Source of the DNA: Megalonaias nervosa
Taxonomy: Eukaryota > Mollusca > Bivalvia > Unionida > Unionidae
Length of the DNA stretch: 64,000 nt
Assembly: GCA_016617855.1 (NCBI GenBank)
Contig: JAECUM010012921.1
Span: 21,187 to 85,186, forward strand
Direction of reading: 5' to 3'
In this document: piece after piece, positions 11,291 through 23,048 of the stretch
Position numbering within the stretch: the stretch's first letter is position 1
Layout of the letters: each line of letters starts with the position of its first letter
Notes under the pieces: model-generated
Seen by the model: the letters and a program-made list of their open reading frames with translations, nothing else
Databases searched by the model: none
Told to the model about the DNA's origin: nothing
Made by a program: the position numbers and the translations under genes

Positions 11291-12389
11291 ATATGTGCAC
11301 ATGTAATATGTATTATTGTATTCGTGCTTAACCGTGTGGAATGTACTTCACGGCACAGTCATTATATTTTTAGCTGTTATGATGGGGAGTTGTAGAACTC
11401 GGTGGGGCATCGTATAACGCGAATTCTGGGGTCGATGGTGACGTTGGCTACATGACGATAGTAGTGTATTCTCAATGAGGACCAAAGCTTCTGGTACAAC
11501 GGGATTATAAGGGACAAAAGGCTCTCGAAAGCTCCCTTTCAGCAGGCATGAGGGGACGGGCCAAGAGTGGTCGCTATTTGACCATTCGACGAGCACATTG
11601 TAACAGTAAATTCATCTTGTTCGTTGAATGGACGCCACAAGATACACATATTCCATTATTGAATCAAGATTATTCAATATCAATATGAGTTAAATCAACA
11701 GTCACATGTCGCTTTACGAGGGGCAATTAATAATACATAAATCTTACTTGTGGTTGAAACCTTTAATATTCTTATTTTTTATCACCCTTGGAGATACAAT
11801 CATACTTTGTTCATAATTATTTATCAAATCTGTACATTTTTCATTCATGGTGATAGATCCATATATCAATCATATTTGTTTAGAGCATCCATACGTTGAT
11901 CTCATTTAATTACTTGTTGAAGTTACATGCACTGATTTGTCCAATTTAGGAAAGATATCGATTAGTTGTAACAGCTGTTGAACTCAGTGTGCATCATGAT
12001 GGTAAATCCGTTTGTTGGACTTTATGCTCATGACTTTGGTGCAAGATTCGTTCATCATTCAGTTACATTATAAATTAAAATTTCCTTACGAAATTGCTTT
12101 TAATGACTTCGCTAGGTGCAATCCTAAACCGACTCCGAGCTGTTTCATGTAGTACACCGGAGCACTAGTGTAACTGAATTGCACATGCTGAATGTGAAGA
12201 AGATAATATTTTCAAAATATGCAATAAAGGTGCATGCATCCAATACGTATTATTTGAAGTGACTAAGGCCTTAAAAATGTACAAAGAAATGTCAACCAGC
12301 ACGAAATACACGTGAACCTTACGGCGGCACAGTCTGTCTTTTTTATAATTTGCACAGTGCATAAAACGTTTTTGTTTCTTGCATCTTAC
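11291..12389. other. Intronic AT-rich DNA, no genes seen
   Basis: The part next to the LINE (about 11340-11620) is less AT-rich and may be its untranslated tail or an unrelated repeat. The rest shows no coding structure, inverted repeat or tandem repeat that I can support. Confidence 0.4.
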
Positions 12390-12495
12390 CTTCGGCTCTT
12401 TCGGAAAAAATAGATATTCAAGAGTACACTGATGACTAGTAGACTCGTAAATGAGCCGACAACAGCCAGGAGAATGGTAAGGTCTACAGTCGATT
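12390..12495 (-). CDS. Host gene exon encoding a transmembrane helix
   Basis: Minus strand. The acceptor TTCTTTGTCAG precedes the exon, and AAG/GTAAGATG forms a good donor at its end (GT at 389-388 of the 12 kb line). Read in the frame that begins one base-pair group in, the exon encodes STVDLTILLAVVGSF, then SLLVISVLLNIYFF and the basic RKSRR: an uninterrupted 25-residue hydrophobic helix with a positive stop-transfer. It ends in phase 2, which fits the exon at 8749-9010. The short 106-bp length is typical of a vertebrate- or mollusc-type internal exon. The upstream extracellular exons were not identified with confidence. Confidence 0.65.
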
Positions 12496-15414
12496 CTGAC
12501 AAAGAAGATATAAATAACATCAGTAACATTGGAATTTGAGCATTATACAGTCTCATGTAACCTTAGATACATGTATACACATGCCTAGAATTGAGGCACC
12601 ATGTGATAATATATCTAGAGGATGGCATTTGGAAACATTGGTAAATAGAGATATATAATTCAAACATAGATTAAAAGCGTGTCTGTAAACCCCGGAACTT
12701 TTCAGGTATAGATTTGATCTAATACAATGCTGGTATCTATGGGTAATGTGCCTTGAACATATAATTTCTTTATGTAAATACAATTGTTCACAACTACCCC
12801 GTAGTTGCTAAATTATGCTGAAGTCGATAAGCACCAAACTGCAACGACGACTATTGTGAGAATTCATTGCCACATCATTGAATCCAGACGTTCAGTTCAG
12901 AAATTGGCAACGTGCCAGTAGCAGCATATTCATTTATCATTATTCGAAGAGTGAAGAGTTGAGTGATAATACTATTTCATGACAGTACATTAATTGAATG
13001 TGAATACGGTCTCACGGTGGTACACCCATTTCATTTATGTCTCACAAGCGTAGTAATGTGAGACAATCAATATGGATTAGACAGTAGTGGTGAAGCTTCC
13101 CTTTATGGGTTGTTAAAACTTACCATTTAACTAGGCATTTCACATATACTACATTTCTCACTTTGAAATTAATTTACCTTAGTGGAACCCATGATGTATG
13201 AGTCATATCTCACACAGTGGAAAAATGGAGTTGTAATACGGAAAGCAATAAGAAATCACTACGAGCGGGAAATGGTAGCCTGGTGACATTGAAAATGACA
13301 TATTTTATCATTTTTATTTGAATATGTAAATTCGAGTTCATTATATTTTGCGAACGTATTAGTTTATATATACCAAGTATAGATCTCACGTTAGTCGTTG
13401 AATGTGCCGATTCTGAAGTTCCGGGTCCCAAGGGTGTACTATGGCTATCTGGTGTAGAGTTATCCATCTTGCTCTGCATTTTCCTCCCTATTCCGAAAGA
13501 GATAAATTACTTATTATTGTTAACTGATGCAAATTCATAACTTCATGAATAGACGTGGAAACAATGTCGGGATTGGGGAATTTATTTCTACAAGATTTTA
13601 TTTGTGTACTTATTTGATTTGTATACGCTAAGAAAATGAATGTTAGCGTTGAATATTAAAGCGCAAGGATGAAAATTTTATGACGTTATAGGAGAGTCTC
13701 CTTCATTGATAACTTCAATTCTGATATATTTGATTTGCTGTTTGTACCAAGTAAGAATAATAGTAATAATGACAAATAGTTTATTTTTTATTATGATAAT
13801 TTATTATTAGCATTTGATTGTCATTGTTGCTATAATTATTATTTTTTTCAAATCGTACAGTTTATAATAACAAAGGTTTTGGCCATATTCTTGGTGTATT
13901 CGGATGCATTATAATGAACTTAAATTTCTGTTGTAGTGCATTCCCTCTTCTATATTTCGGTTTTGAAGAAAATGAAAAAGTTCTGACATTTATTAGAAAA
14001 AATGTATACACTTTAGGTGAAAAAGTAGTACAATCGTCTACACACAAACACACACACAGAAGAAACCTTATCAAAATGAAGAATAAAAGTGTATATAAAT
14101 CATTACAAGACGTTTTCAAAAGGGGGTCTTCATAAATCCAGTGTGTTATAAAGACTTTAGCTGTATTCTGTAATGTATGCATGAACCAATTATGATTTTT
14201 AAAATAATGTTATCAGGTTTCATTCAGCCTCGGTCTCAGGATGTGCTGAGTTCATAGCAAACATTCAACTAGAAATGAATGCAAAATAATTGTCTTTTGT
14301 AAGCAATTATTTCTAGATGCCTCTTATTTAATATATAAGTGTAAAGAATGATGATAGACCAGAGAGGGATCATAGGAAATAGATTGCCTGCTTGCTCGTC
14401 AGTGATGTATGTAAAGGGGACTGGTCGACTTGCAAAATGGATACTGTATTGCATGTTACCTGTGTTGCAGTGTATGGAAGAATTATATTTCCCACATAAA
14501 TAATTAACAGTGTATACACACTGCGATACATATTGTACGGCTTATCTCTGTTAAGATATCTATTCAAATCAATGAAAAAGATGAGCCGATCATGACGATC
14601 CTTGTACAACACCACAATTAGATAATACATGTACTTTATCTAGTAATGTGCATTAGGTAATGATATAAATCCTATTTACAAAGCATAGTGGGATTTCTAA
14701 CCGTTACGTTAGATTCTTAATATCGTTTAAGATATTCATATGTGATGTATAAAATGAGACTCGTATGGTTATAGAAACAAAAATAATCTTACAATTTAAG
14801 CAAGTTGCTATCTAAAAAAATAAGGTATGTGTTCCCATGGACGAATGACCTAATGTCATTTTTGGAACTAATGTTTATGTGGTTTGGACGCATAATTCCC
14901 TGTATAAGCTCAACTTGATTATAAAAAAAAAAACTAAATCTGTATTTTATTGAAGTTGCCAAGCACAATATTTGATATGACATCGGTTGCTCGCATTTCG
15001 TCCTCTTATCATTGATTCCAATCCCTCAATATGGAATGTTGTATTATAACAGGAGGTTTGAACATACTTAACGCTTCTATTTTCGTTTACTGTTGCTAAA
15101 CATCATTGCTTTAGTCATATAAACAATATCCTGCACATCTAATGCATGATGTTTACAAAACTGACATGGCAATTAAATTAGACTTAAAATGTTGATATTA
15201 TAATTCAAATCCAGGTTTAAACGACAATCAATGACAGCTTATTGATACATTCTTTTCCCTTTAAATATTAATTAGAATGGTGCGATATACAAATTGCACT
15301 ATGTTGATGGTTATGCTTTCATATGAAACAGTATGTGCTCGCTTTGCTAACATTAAAATGGTGCATGTATTCGTGAAACTGACCTAGAAACCTAACAGAT
15401 ATACTTGTCCATCA
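12496..15414. other. Host DNA without firmly supported genes
   Basis: Probably intron or upstream part of the host gene. One possible exon lies near 13391-13497 on the minus strand: a Ser/Thr-rich sequence (STPDSHSTPLGPGTSESAHS) followed by a GTGAG donor. That would suit an extracellular stalk, but its splice phase does not match the transmembrane exon. No other coding signal seen. Confidence 0.4.
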
Positions 15415-17600
15415 AATTGGGCACCAACTTTGGTACGCTCACCCCCGACTCCTAATTGTTCCTGTAAACGTTTAGTAGTTGGACTGTGCATGTCATCACG
15501 TATTATAACATTTTCAGGTACTAACGGTTACTGGTTATGATCCGCATGAAACGTTGTTGGATATTCCAAGTCGGCCTAGAGAATGGAGCCCGTGTCATCA
15601 TCGGAATCCAGCAACCGTTGGTTAAAACGATCTGGATTTATTCACGCAAATTCTCCTACTGCGTTCTTTTGCGACATTGCACAGTCATATAGGTTATTCG
15701 TCAAAGGTTGATGATATATTTTGACTCCTTGTTTGGATTATAATCTGGCATGTATATATTACTTGCGCGTGAATGCTTATGCGTGATCATTGAGATGTCG
15801 CCGCGGATTCCCCTTTGTATAACATTAAACACGTCCACATCAACAACTTCAGCGTGATATAATTGATCTTTAACTCTGCATCCTATGACAACCCAGAAGA
15901 GGAATAATTCCATGCTGGATGTAATTTATAATGACGATTGCATGTGTCCCTGGCATTTTTAAAAACACGTCAGCGAGTAATAGCATATCCGTAGTTAGGT
16001 ATAAAGCATGATACTAGCAAAGGTTCTTTTTGAAACAAATGATTCCAAACCCGATGAGCACGCGGGTAATCACTATCCGTAATCGTCTTGCAGGTTAAAG
16101 TGCTATCAAACGCCACCGTGCCAGACAGCGACGTTTCCTTGAACTTATCCCAGTTGTTCATGTGTTCGTACGAATAAAACCGTTTTCGTGAAATCATGTC
16201 GAGGTCATTCTGAAACCAATGTCAAGTGTGATTCAATATTGTAGTGTTTTCATCCAGGCTCCCGTTCATTAATTGTAATCTGTCTATAAATATCGAACGA
16301 CCTAACTAAACCACATGTATTTTTCCATACTGTTTGGAATATAATTGATCGTTTGCTGATACTTTCCAAATCATTTGATGATCAAATGAGAATCATAACG
16401 ACGCAGATTGTGTAACACCACTTACATAAAATCCTGATGAATCGTTGTAATATCGCTCAGCAACGCGTCGATAAATGTGGTAACACAATCATTGCCTCGA
16501 TACAGCATCAGCGGTTTGGACAGCATCGGGCTAGCGTAAATGGGCTTGTAAGCAAAACCACAAGGAACATGTTCCTGAGACTTTCTTATTGACGATTTAT
16601 CAGGAACGTTATCAGCGCCGGTATCGGTGTGAACATTGACTTAAAATCAGCTTAAATCACCATTGGAAGACGGATGTTTCTTTCCAGGTGCTTAAACGGC
16701 AGCATATTTCGTGTTTATCTCGCATGGGCATCTTAGTTCGCCTGCTTTGTGTGCAGTATATTTATGATCGTTAAAATTTTGCACACTACTTTATCTATGC
16801 AAACATCGTCTACAGTAATTTTCTTTTCTTTTCATGTTTATCATACTGTAATCTCCTCAACTCAGAAATACGTTTGATCCAGCAGTAGTGTACTTAGTCC
16901 TCTCCAATATGTAACAATTCCACCTCGGTTATGTTATCTGATGGCGTGTATTTTGAAATCAGCAGGGGACATACCGTGGAGTGCTCATTTACTACAGACA
17001 CGTTAGTGGAAATATATCCAACAGCACTGGATATTTAATCTCGATGAAATTTAAAGTGTTCTGGTACTAATTGTAATTACTCACCCGATTGGGGTTTGGG
17101 GTTTTAATAGGGTTTAACGCTAATAGCAAAGTCTACATAAAACATGTATCGTCGTCGTTCTTGATGTTTTGATTCACGCTGCTAACTCCATGTATGATCT
17201 ACCGCGTACTGGATTATATATGGAGACGTTTAGATACGCGCTGATGATCCTGGTGAATATCCAACCGGACTATTCTCTGGTGTAATCATCAATTTAAGCT
17301 GCAACGAATTAATCAGTTCCACACTTTGTAAAAATCAATTGGTGATCCGTTTTGACCTTGTTACAAATGTTGGGGTTGATTTTGTACCGTCTATCTTTGT
17401 TTGCCCGACAGACCGCAAACGTCTATTTGATGTCACAGTGCACAGCTACATGATGTTTATGATGCGTCTGCTTATGTTTTCTTATCTTTCCACAAGCTGA
17501 TGAAGCATAGTCATATCATCTTTATCAGAGTGGTAACTGTGGTCTGCGACGCACATAGTGTATTGTTGTCATGATGCATATAACAGCAACATGTGTTTAA
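15415..17600 (-). pseudogene. Protein-primed DNA polymerase B, heavily decayed and truncated (Polinton B)
   Basis: Minus-strand fragments in the correct order match the polymerase of element D. Zinc-finger region: NYCRRCLHR near 16830. Exo II: HNLRRYDSHLII near 16400. EKYM near 16310 and RLQLMNGSLDEN near 16260. The segment 15970-16197 matches the exonuclease/linker part (NNWDKFKETSL, RVWNHLF). The segment 15701-15913 has VVDVDVFNVIQRGIRGDISMI, matching LLTDVDMFNFIEKGIRGGI, and the last block at 15430-15680 has YDCAMSQ and ADLEYPTTFHADHN. The relic stops before polymerase motifs B and C, so the catalytic C-terminal half is gone. It marks the left limit of element B. Confidence 0.8.
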
Positions 17601-17646
17601 TTGGTAGTGTTGGTAGTGTTGTTTGCATCTAGCGCTACGGTACTAA

Positions 17647-17928
17647 TCATTGCTGTGGCTCTTTTTTGTGCATGATAATTCTATCGATCAACCTTTGTAA
17701 GTTCATACAACTGACGCTGAGCCTCATTAACATTTCCTTAAAATAATCGATGGAAAATGGCGTGCCCACCGTTTCTAGGAATCGTTGTTGCTGCTCGGTC
17801 AGTAATATGTTCGTGCTGCCAACAACGTTAATTCTAACCAGTACGCTGATGTTGAAGGTAGGAACCAAATACGCTTGGATAACTCCATCCTCCATCTCGT
17901 CGATGTTGACCACATCACTGTGGCACAC
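17647..17928 (-). CDS. Unknown 93-residue protein of Polinton B
   Basis: Open frame between the polymerase and PLA2 relics, on the same strand. Composition is ordinary, with EDGVIQAYLVPTFNISVLV early and a helical Met/Leu-rich end. The position corresponds to the gap that holds the integrase and small unknown genes in element D, but no integrase motif (DD-E core) is visible. Being open amid broken neighbours gives modest support for a once real gene. Not recognised. Confidence 0.4.
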   Translation of the reverse strand: MCHSDVVNIDEMEDGVIQAYLVPTFNISVLVRINVVGSTNILLTEQQQRFLETVGTPFSIDYFKEMLMRLSVSCMNLQRLIDRIIMHKKEPQQ

Positions 17929-18113
17929 GTAGACGATTTCGTTTGTTTATTGTGCGGTTATTATAATGATTAAGCAAACAACCGTGTAATATAATTCTTT
18001 ATGATGTTGAACTCCTTGAGGATTACCGACATCAGGTGGAACCACGGCATTTGTATTACAGAACGCAGCAGATAAACGTAATAATAGCACTTCTGAAACA
18101 AACTCGCCAGATT

Positions 18114-18600
18114 TCACTTGTGCTCCAAGCGTACCTTTCCACCTTTGGTTATAACTGGTGATTGCTCTCGTTTGCTCACAGATGCCTGCGCTCCCTGCAC
18201 TCCGCTGGAGTACCGTGTTTTAGCACCCACGCGGCGTGTACCCACGAGAAGAGTATGTTTAGAGCCAATGAAGGCACGCACCACAGCTCGATCGATCAGC
18301 TCTCGCAACCTAGTGGATTTAATCGCCTTGAGTTCGTCTAATATCACGCGATCTTAACCCGATTTGTACTCTGGATGATTGGCGTAGCAGTTATCATGTC
18401 TCATCGCGTCCACTTGATTATAAGGTTCTTGCCCTGGCAGCGGATGATCATTTGCGTCCAGCTGTTTGTCCAGAGGATTATAAGGTCATGTGTATGTGTG
18501 TGCAGGTAATGTCCAACCGCCACGTGGTCGAGGTGATCTTTCTATCACCGAGTGGAGGTCTCCTTTAGCACCTATGTGCTTGCAAACCTAGGGCGTCATC
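18114..18600 (-). pseudogene. PLA2-domain virion protein relic (Polinton B)
   Basis: The minus strand reads WPWNPLDKQLD, then PLPGQEPYNQVDAMRHDNCY, and after a break VILDELKAIKSTRLRELIDR and VRAFIGSKHTLL. These match element D word for word (GPWNPLDEQLDENN, GQEPYNQVDAIAMRHDIYY, VMLDELREMK, VQGFIGAKYKLG). The Gly of the calcium loop is changed to Trp, but the catalytic HD pair survives. The final Lys/Arg-rich tail (SKREQSPVITKGGKVR) lacks any integrase continuation, unlike element D. Family: phospholipase A2-like domains of parvovirus VP1 and adintovirus/Polinton proteins, thought to breach endosomal membrane. Confidence 0.75.
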
Positions 18601-19055
18601 GACGCGGTCGCGCTAAACCATACATTATTTTAATTGTTTAGCATAAACCATTCAATCATCGACTACTAAGATTCCCTCGGTGCCCTCTGGGGCACTGGGT
18701 GCGCACACACCATTTTGTAAGTTGTTCATCAACGTTTTTTGTCCACGTATTACAACACTGGCATTATATTTCGTTCATCTGTTTTGCTATACTGTGGTTT
18801 ACATAACATTAGATATTGGTGTTGTACTGAATCATACACAAGGCCTATGCTACCAGCAAGCTGGCCACAACCATATGTGTACTCACGTACAGGGTTTCAT
18901 GATGGTAGTGCAAAGGAATCAGGATATTCTGTATCATTTAAATCCTTGTCATGTTTAAACGCAGACCAGTTGTGTTCCTGAGCCATCAAGAAAAGTTCAG
19001 TGTTGATGACATAACACTGTCTTGCAAGTTACTTGACAATATTCGACTCGGTAAT
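18601..19055. other. Polinton B interval with no recognised gene
   Basis: In element D this position holds the protease. Open frames exist on the plus strand here (for example 18680-18958), but none shows the HW, D/E or QxxC blocks of the protease on either strand. The interval may be an insertion or a protease decayed beyond recognition. Confidence 0.4.
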
Positions 19056-19059
19056 TGAT

Positions 19060-19500
19060 CCTTGGAAAATACACCATCTCGTCCTGTGACATCCGACAGC
19101 GCCTTTTCGATATCAACATTACTTTCCCAGGAAGAAATAATCAGCCGCTGCTTGTCTTTTCTCTACGTCCCCGAATGTTAGTGCCTGTGCCAAATATTTT
19201 GTTTAGTAAACCAGCACCGACCACCAACGGAGCGAGATGAAGAATAAAACCACCATGTTCTTTGTCTGCGTCGCCGATATATTTAATGTGACACCAGTCA
19301 AAGCCCCACGATGTTTCATGATTTTATTACGCAGCTGCGCAGTTATTATGATGTTATCGTTTCCATCCAACTGCGTTTCGCTTAACCGTATTACGACTGG
19401 GTATCCTCATTTAGTCGCGGCAGCCACATAAGCGCGTTGAAGTTTGCTCAATGCAAATCCAGTCTGCTGATATACTTTTGCTATATTATTCTGGTTAGGC
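19060..19500 (-). pseudogene. Small hydrophobic virion protein, copy 1 (Polinton B)
   Basis: Minus-strand pieces give KVYQQTGFALSKLQRAYVAA, VVIRLSETQLDGND, ITAQLRNKIMKHRGALTG and LNISATQTKNM, then a hydrophobic end. This follows the plan of the element D protein: LTDGQVKQLAAAV, SLKVN, LTKKQVNKYDHKKP, LNLSAAQITAM and a GGF-hydrophobic tail. The tail is shifted in frame near 19245. Stops and frame changes show decay. It is the first of two adjacent copies. Confidence 0.65.
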
Positions 19501-19639
19501 ATAAATAATCCTCACATGAAGACTGTACTACGTTTGCATGAACGATGAACCATTTTTCTCATGGCTCTTAAAATCCTATCCTCGTTGCTATTTCACCGTT
19601 AGATGATCCGGTGTTGCTAGAAACCCAAGTTGTTGTGAT

Positions 19640-20080
19640 GATCGTTCTGGGTGATCTACCGAGACCGTATCACGCTGTCGCACGATGAGTCGCTCCGGAC
19701 ATTGCTCCAGTGACCTCTGCGAATCATAGCGATCCTAACCTAATTAAGGCTTTTGGAGTCCGCCACGCGAGTAGCGGTGCGATCGCGCCACAAAACCCTC
19801 CTTGTTTAGCTACTTGAGATTGAGACATTTAAATCTTCAGTCCGGTTCGCGCCTCCCCACATGAAGATAACATCTTGTGCTGCTTCCGGGCTAGATTGAT
19901 TTTGCGAGGATCATCACTGGCTACATGAGAGGCGGATAACACTAACGTTACCCAAGCACCAAGGCCAACACTACCGAGTTCAGCAACTTGCGTTATCGCA
20001 CTCTGTTGAGATTTAGCCATAATAAGGTGTGCTGGCAACAAGCTAGCTTGTCGGTACGGCATTCTCGATATATTATTATT
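19640..20080 (-). pseudogene. Small hydrophobic virion protein, copy 2 (Polinton B)
   Basis: A second, divergent copy right next to the first: minus-strand words HLIMAKSQQSAITQVAELG and INLARKQHKML, then RLSQSQVAKQGGFCGAIAPLL, an exact structural match for LSAAQITAMTKHGGFFGP of element D. The C-terminal hydrophobic tail (ALIRLGSL and on) is frameshifted. It lies between copy 1 and the capsid gene. Tandem duplication of this gene is not seen in elements A or D. Confidence 0.55.
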
Positions 20081-20129
20081 TTACCTGAAAACTTGACGTT
20101 GGTGTTAAAACATTCGGGATGTTACCGAT

Positions 20130-21610
20130 ACTGGCTTGATGTTTACTAAATCACGGTGTTCTACCTGGGTCACTTCGGTCTTCTTACCGGATATCGCGTC
20201 GAGCGTGCAAAAAACGATCTCATGTCAACAACGCGGACCAGTGATAATGAATATCAATCGCTAGCATGTTACCAGGATTAGCCAAATCAGCCGTATCAGC
20301 CACGGGAGCCACGGTCCATGTTACATTGATTGCTGACAGAGATAAATCTTTGATCGCGTTTCTTGTTTGGAAACATCAAATTTGGTAATAGTTTCTGAAC
20401 TCTTGTGAGTGCAACTGATACTTTTTGCATCAATGAACATCATGTACGCACTTGAATAATTTTTGGTACCGTCGGCATAATTACATTCGTATTCTCATTC
20501 CGGATATTGTATGCTATTGATTTTCATGTGGATCAGCGTAAAATGGAGGTGACCAAGAATCATGTTGTTAAGCTCTTGATTGTTACATCGATTGTGTTTT
20601 GAACAACTAAAAAGAAATGACGTGGTCGCTCCGTTCCCGCTTTTGTCGTTATTTTGCTATGTCACATTAGTCTCCTGAAAAGTGTAAGGGACGCTTCTCA
20701 ATCATTGTTGTTGCTCAAAATACACCCGCTTCCAAAACTTTGACACGTTTTCGAGCATCAACGACGGTTTTAATTAGGCATCTAAAACGAAAACCCAGAG
20801 AACATAAACAGCCATGTCGCGATAACATGTTCCGAATGGGGATAATTTGCATCGATATTCCGTTTTAGCTCAATGGTGCGTTTAGGTCCTAGAATGGCAT
20901 AGCAAATACCAGATATGGACCTCAACGGGAGAAGTATACAGATTTGATGTCAACCAGTGGCCAGAGTCTGTCGCGTAGCAAATCCATCGTTGTAGTTAGC
21001 CAGTGTGGGATTTGAAATCTCTGCTCTGATTGCGTTTCTGATGGGTACACGAATAGCGGTCACTCTTGCGTCGAGTTCTGCCACAGTAGGGTTATCATCA
21101 TCAGCAGCAACAATAGCAGGAAATACTGGATCCGCATCTGGCACTAGGATGTTTCCTGCTTCTCTGTATGCGTGGAAGAAACGGCGCTAGTGGCTTTGCC
21201 TTTGAACCACCACATGTCGGTGGCGGTGCTACGGCTAAAATCATCACTGAGCATCGCTAAATGTTTGATCATAAAATCACAAAGAGTTTGTTCATTTTCT
21301 GCACGACCTGATTGTTGAGGATGCACGTGGCAGATTCGAATAGACTCCAAACGTTCTTGAACAGCGCGATGTCATCGTTGGGGCAGCACATTCCTCTGGT
21401 GACACCACTAACGTCTGCACGTTTGCGCGGATTGCGACAAAACCCTTGTGCAACAGCAAATAAACATCTTCTCCTCGGGTTCAAATACACTCAGACCCTG
21501 CATTTTAATTTGATGAGAATCCCGGTTAGTATATTCGATGTATTCATATTCATCGATGGGGTACTCATCGAAAAGGTTGTAACAATCTTAAATGTTCTGT
21601 GATGACATTA
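20130..21610 (-). pseudogene. Major capsid protein, decayed (Polinton B)
   Basis: The N-terminal part near 21490-21600 reads DEYPIDEYEYIEYTNRD and FEPEEKMFI, the counterpart of VREFEYVEYLDENYNEP and RDEDVFLLPHK in element D. Segments at 21144-21350 contain DFSRSTATDMWWFKGKATS (element D: YSRSTATNMMWFKDTG) and 20950-21144 contain FPAIVAADDDNPTVAELDA and NYNDGFATRQTL (element D: RYNEGYTKRKAL). The last part near 20280-20330 reads NVTWTVAPVADTADLANPG, matching EITWTLAADPAAQL. Many frameshifts. Role as for other hexon-like capsid proteins. Confidence 0.85.
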
Positions 21611-21639
21611 TTATACTACGCAGTGACATAAAAAAGTTA

Positions 21640-21850
21640 ATGCACACGTACTAATCCGGTTTCAGTCATCACTGAGGTCATCCTGCGTTTGGTGGGCGGA
21701 GATGAGTTAACGCACGCTTCAAACCCGATCGAGGACACTTTTCTGGCTAACCATGGCATCGCTGAGGTGATTTTGGAAAACACCGTGGATAAAAGTCCTC
21801 TTATAACCTTTATCCGTTGAATTTTGTCTTGGTCTCATCGTTATACTATT
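21640..21850 (-). pseudogene. Possible basic virion protein relic (Polinton B)
   Basis: A short Ser/Lys/Arg-rich stretch (ACVNSSPPTKRRMTS) on the minus strand just upstream of the capsid gene, the place where element D encodes its basic Gly/Ala-rich protein (43071-43448). No direct sequence match. Only position and composition support it. Confidence 0.3.
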
Positions 21851-21852
21851 GC

Positions 21853-22370
21853 TTACAAGTTTTCGCACTGTGCTTGCTATCAGACTTTATACTTTTTGCT
21901 AGCCATCGTTGCTTTATCCTCTCGCTCTGCTTCAGCCATCGCTTCCGCATCGTCTCGTTGTACTTCAGCCTTCGTACCCACGTCAGCTATATCGATGATG
22001 TCACGCTCGCCGAGGTTATAAAGTTTTATGATCTCCTTTATCAACCCGATTTGGTCCTCCTTAACGTCGCCAACGGCATCAACGAGATGACAGAGTTGCT
22101 CTAACGTGATGTCGATGATGGCCTTTAACAACCTACGTTTAGTATGTTGTTCAGCTGCTATCTATGCCAACGCTTCATTATGTTTTAAATCATGTGCTGT
22201 GCCAACATCGACAAACATTTTAATCGCTTCTGTCACAGGGGTAAGCAACGGTACGGCAACATGGTGTTGAAACTCCTGCTCGCCAAAAGCTCTGCCAGAA
22301 TTCGCTGCTGTATCGCCTTACGCTGATCGATAATGTTTTTATCAACGCTGTTCTATCATTTTGTTAATCT
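21853..22370 (-). pseudogene. Coiled-coil virion-module protein relic (Polinton B)
   Basis: Minus-strand pieces are strongly helical and charged: IDQRKAIQQRILAELLASRS near 22300, then LKHNEALA, AEQHTKRRLLKAIIDI, and an open 83-residue piece (21880-22131) with DQIGLIKEIIKLYNLGERDI and a long Glu/Ala/Asp end (AEVQRDDAEAMAEAEREDK). It stands just beyond the capsid region, as do the coiled-coil genes of elements A and D. The similarity is in position and composition more than in shared words. Confidence 0.45.
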
Positions 22371-22537
22371 ATGTTGACAAATTAACCTATCACGCTTGAT
22401 AAAATCCCTGCGTCGGATGTGTGATATACACGCTGAGGATGTAAAACTCATCAACCTACGTAGTTTAAATTCTGTAGCGGTTATGGATCTACAATGATCA
22501 CGAGCTAACGAGTCAATGTCACTATTGTGGTGGCACG

Positions 22538-23035
22538 ATGACAGGAAACGAATATAACGGAGAAAACATCCTATACGGAACACCAACAACACCGCTGGTA
22601 GACTGTGTTGTCGAATCTCATGTGATAAGTCCTGGTGAGCTGGATAACGCGCTTAGCCTCAAATTCAACACGACTGCTGGAACAATAAGGGGACTTACGT
22701 GGACCACTCACCGCGGATGGTATGGTCACCACCAAAAACGTCAGCGTGAGTGAACAATTCACTGTGACTAGATGGTAACCACCGGGTATATTATCGTGAG
22801 ATCCGCACCATCGGGTATAAGCACCACACCACCTGTACGGAAGATAGACTCTACTTCTTATCTCGGGCCTGACAGTGTTTTTGTTGTAGGCTTGGGTACC
22901 GTTCCCTGTGCTATATCATTAAACAGACAAATAGCACCTGCAAAACGATCCAGAGTACGTTCCTATCACGGTTGGCACCCCAGAAGGATTCGGCGTAAAT
23001 ATAATAGAATCCGGAGAGATTTTTGGTGTGAATAA
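22538..23035 (+). pseudogene. Plus-strand unknown protein of Polinton B, fibre-like position
   Basis: Transcription switches to the plus strand here, as it does for the fibre of element D. Segments include TGNEYNGENILYGTP, SPGELDNALSLKFN, VTTKNVSVSEQFTVTRW, STSYLGPDSVFVVGLG and PITVGTPEGFGVN, mostly beta-type sequence with Gly/Thr/Ser, spread over at least three frames. I see no copy of the DAATKKYVDD repeat. A divergent attachment fibre is possible, judged by position and beta-rich composition only. Confidence 0.4.
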
Positions 23036-23048
23036 ATAATTTCTAAAT

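Noticed and set aside
13391..13497. Ser/Thr-rich exon candidate with a GTGAG donor (minus strand)
   Set aside because: Its phase does not fit the transmembrane exon at 12390-12495; noted but not called.
18680..18981. Two overlapping plus-strand frames in element B
   Set aside because: No recognisable motif; hydrophobic composition and overlap suggest chance frames.
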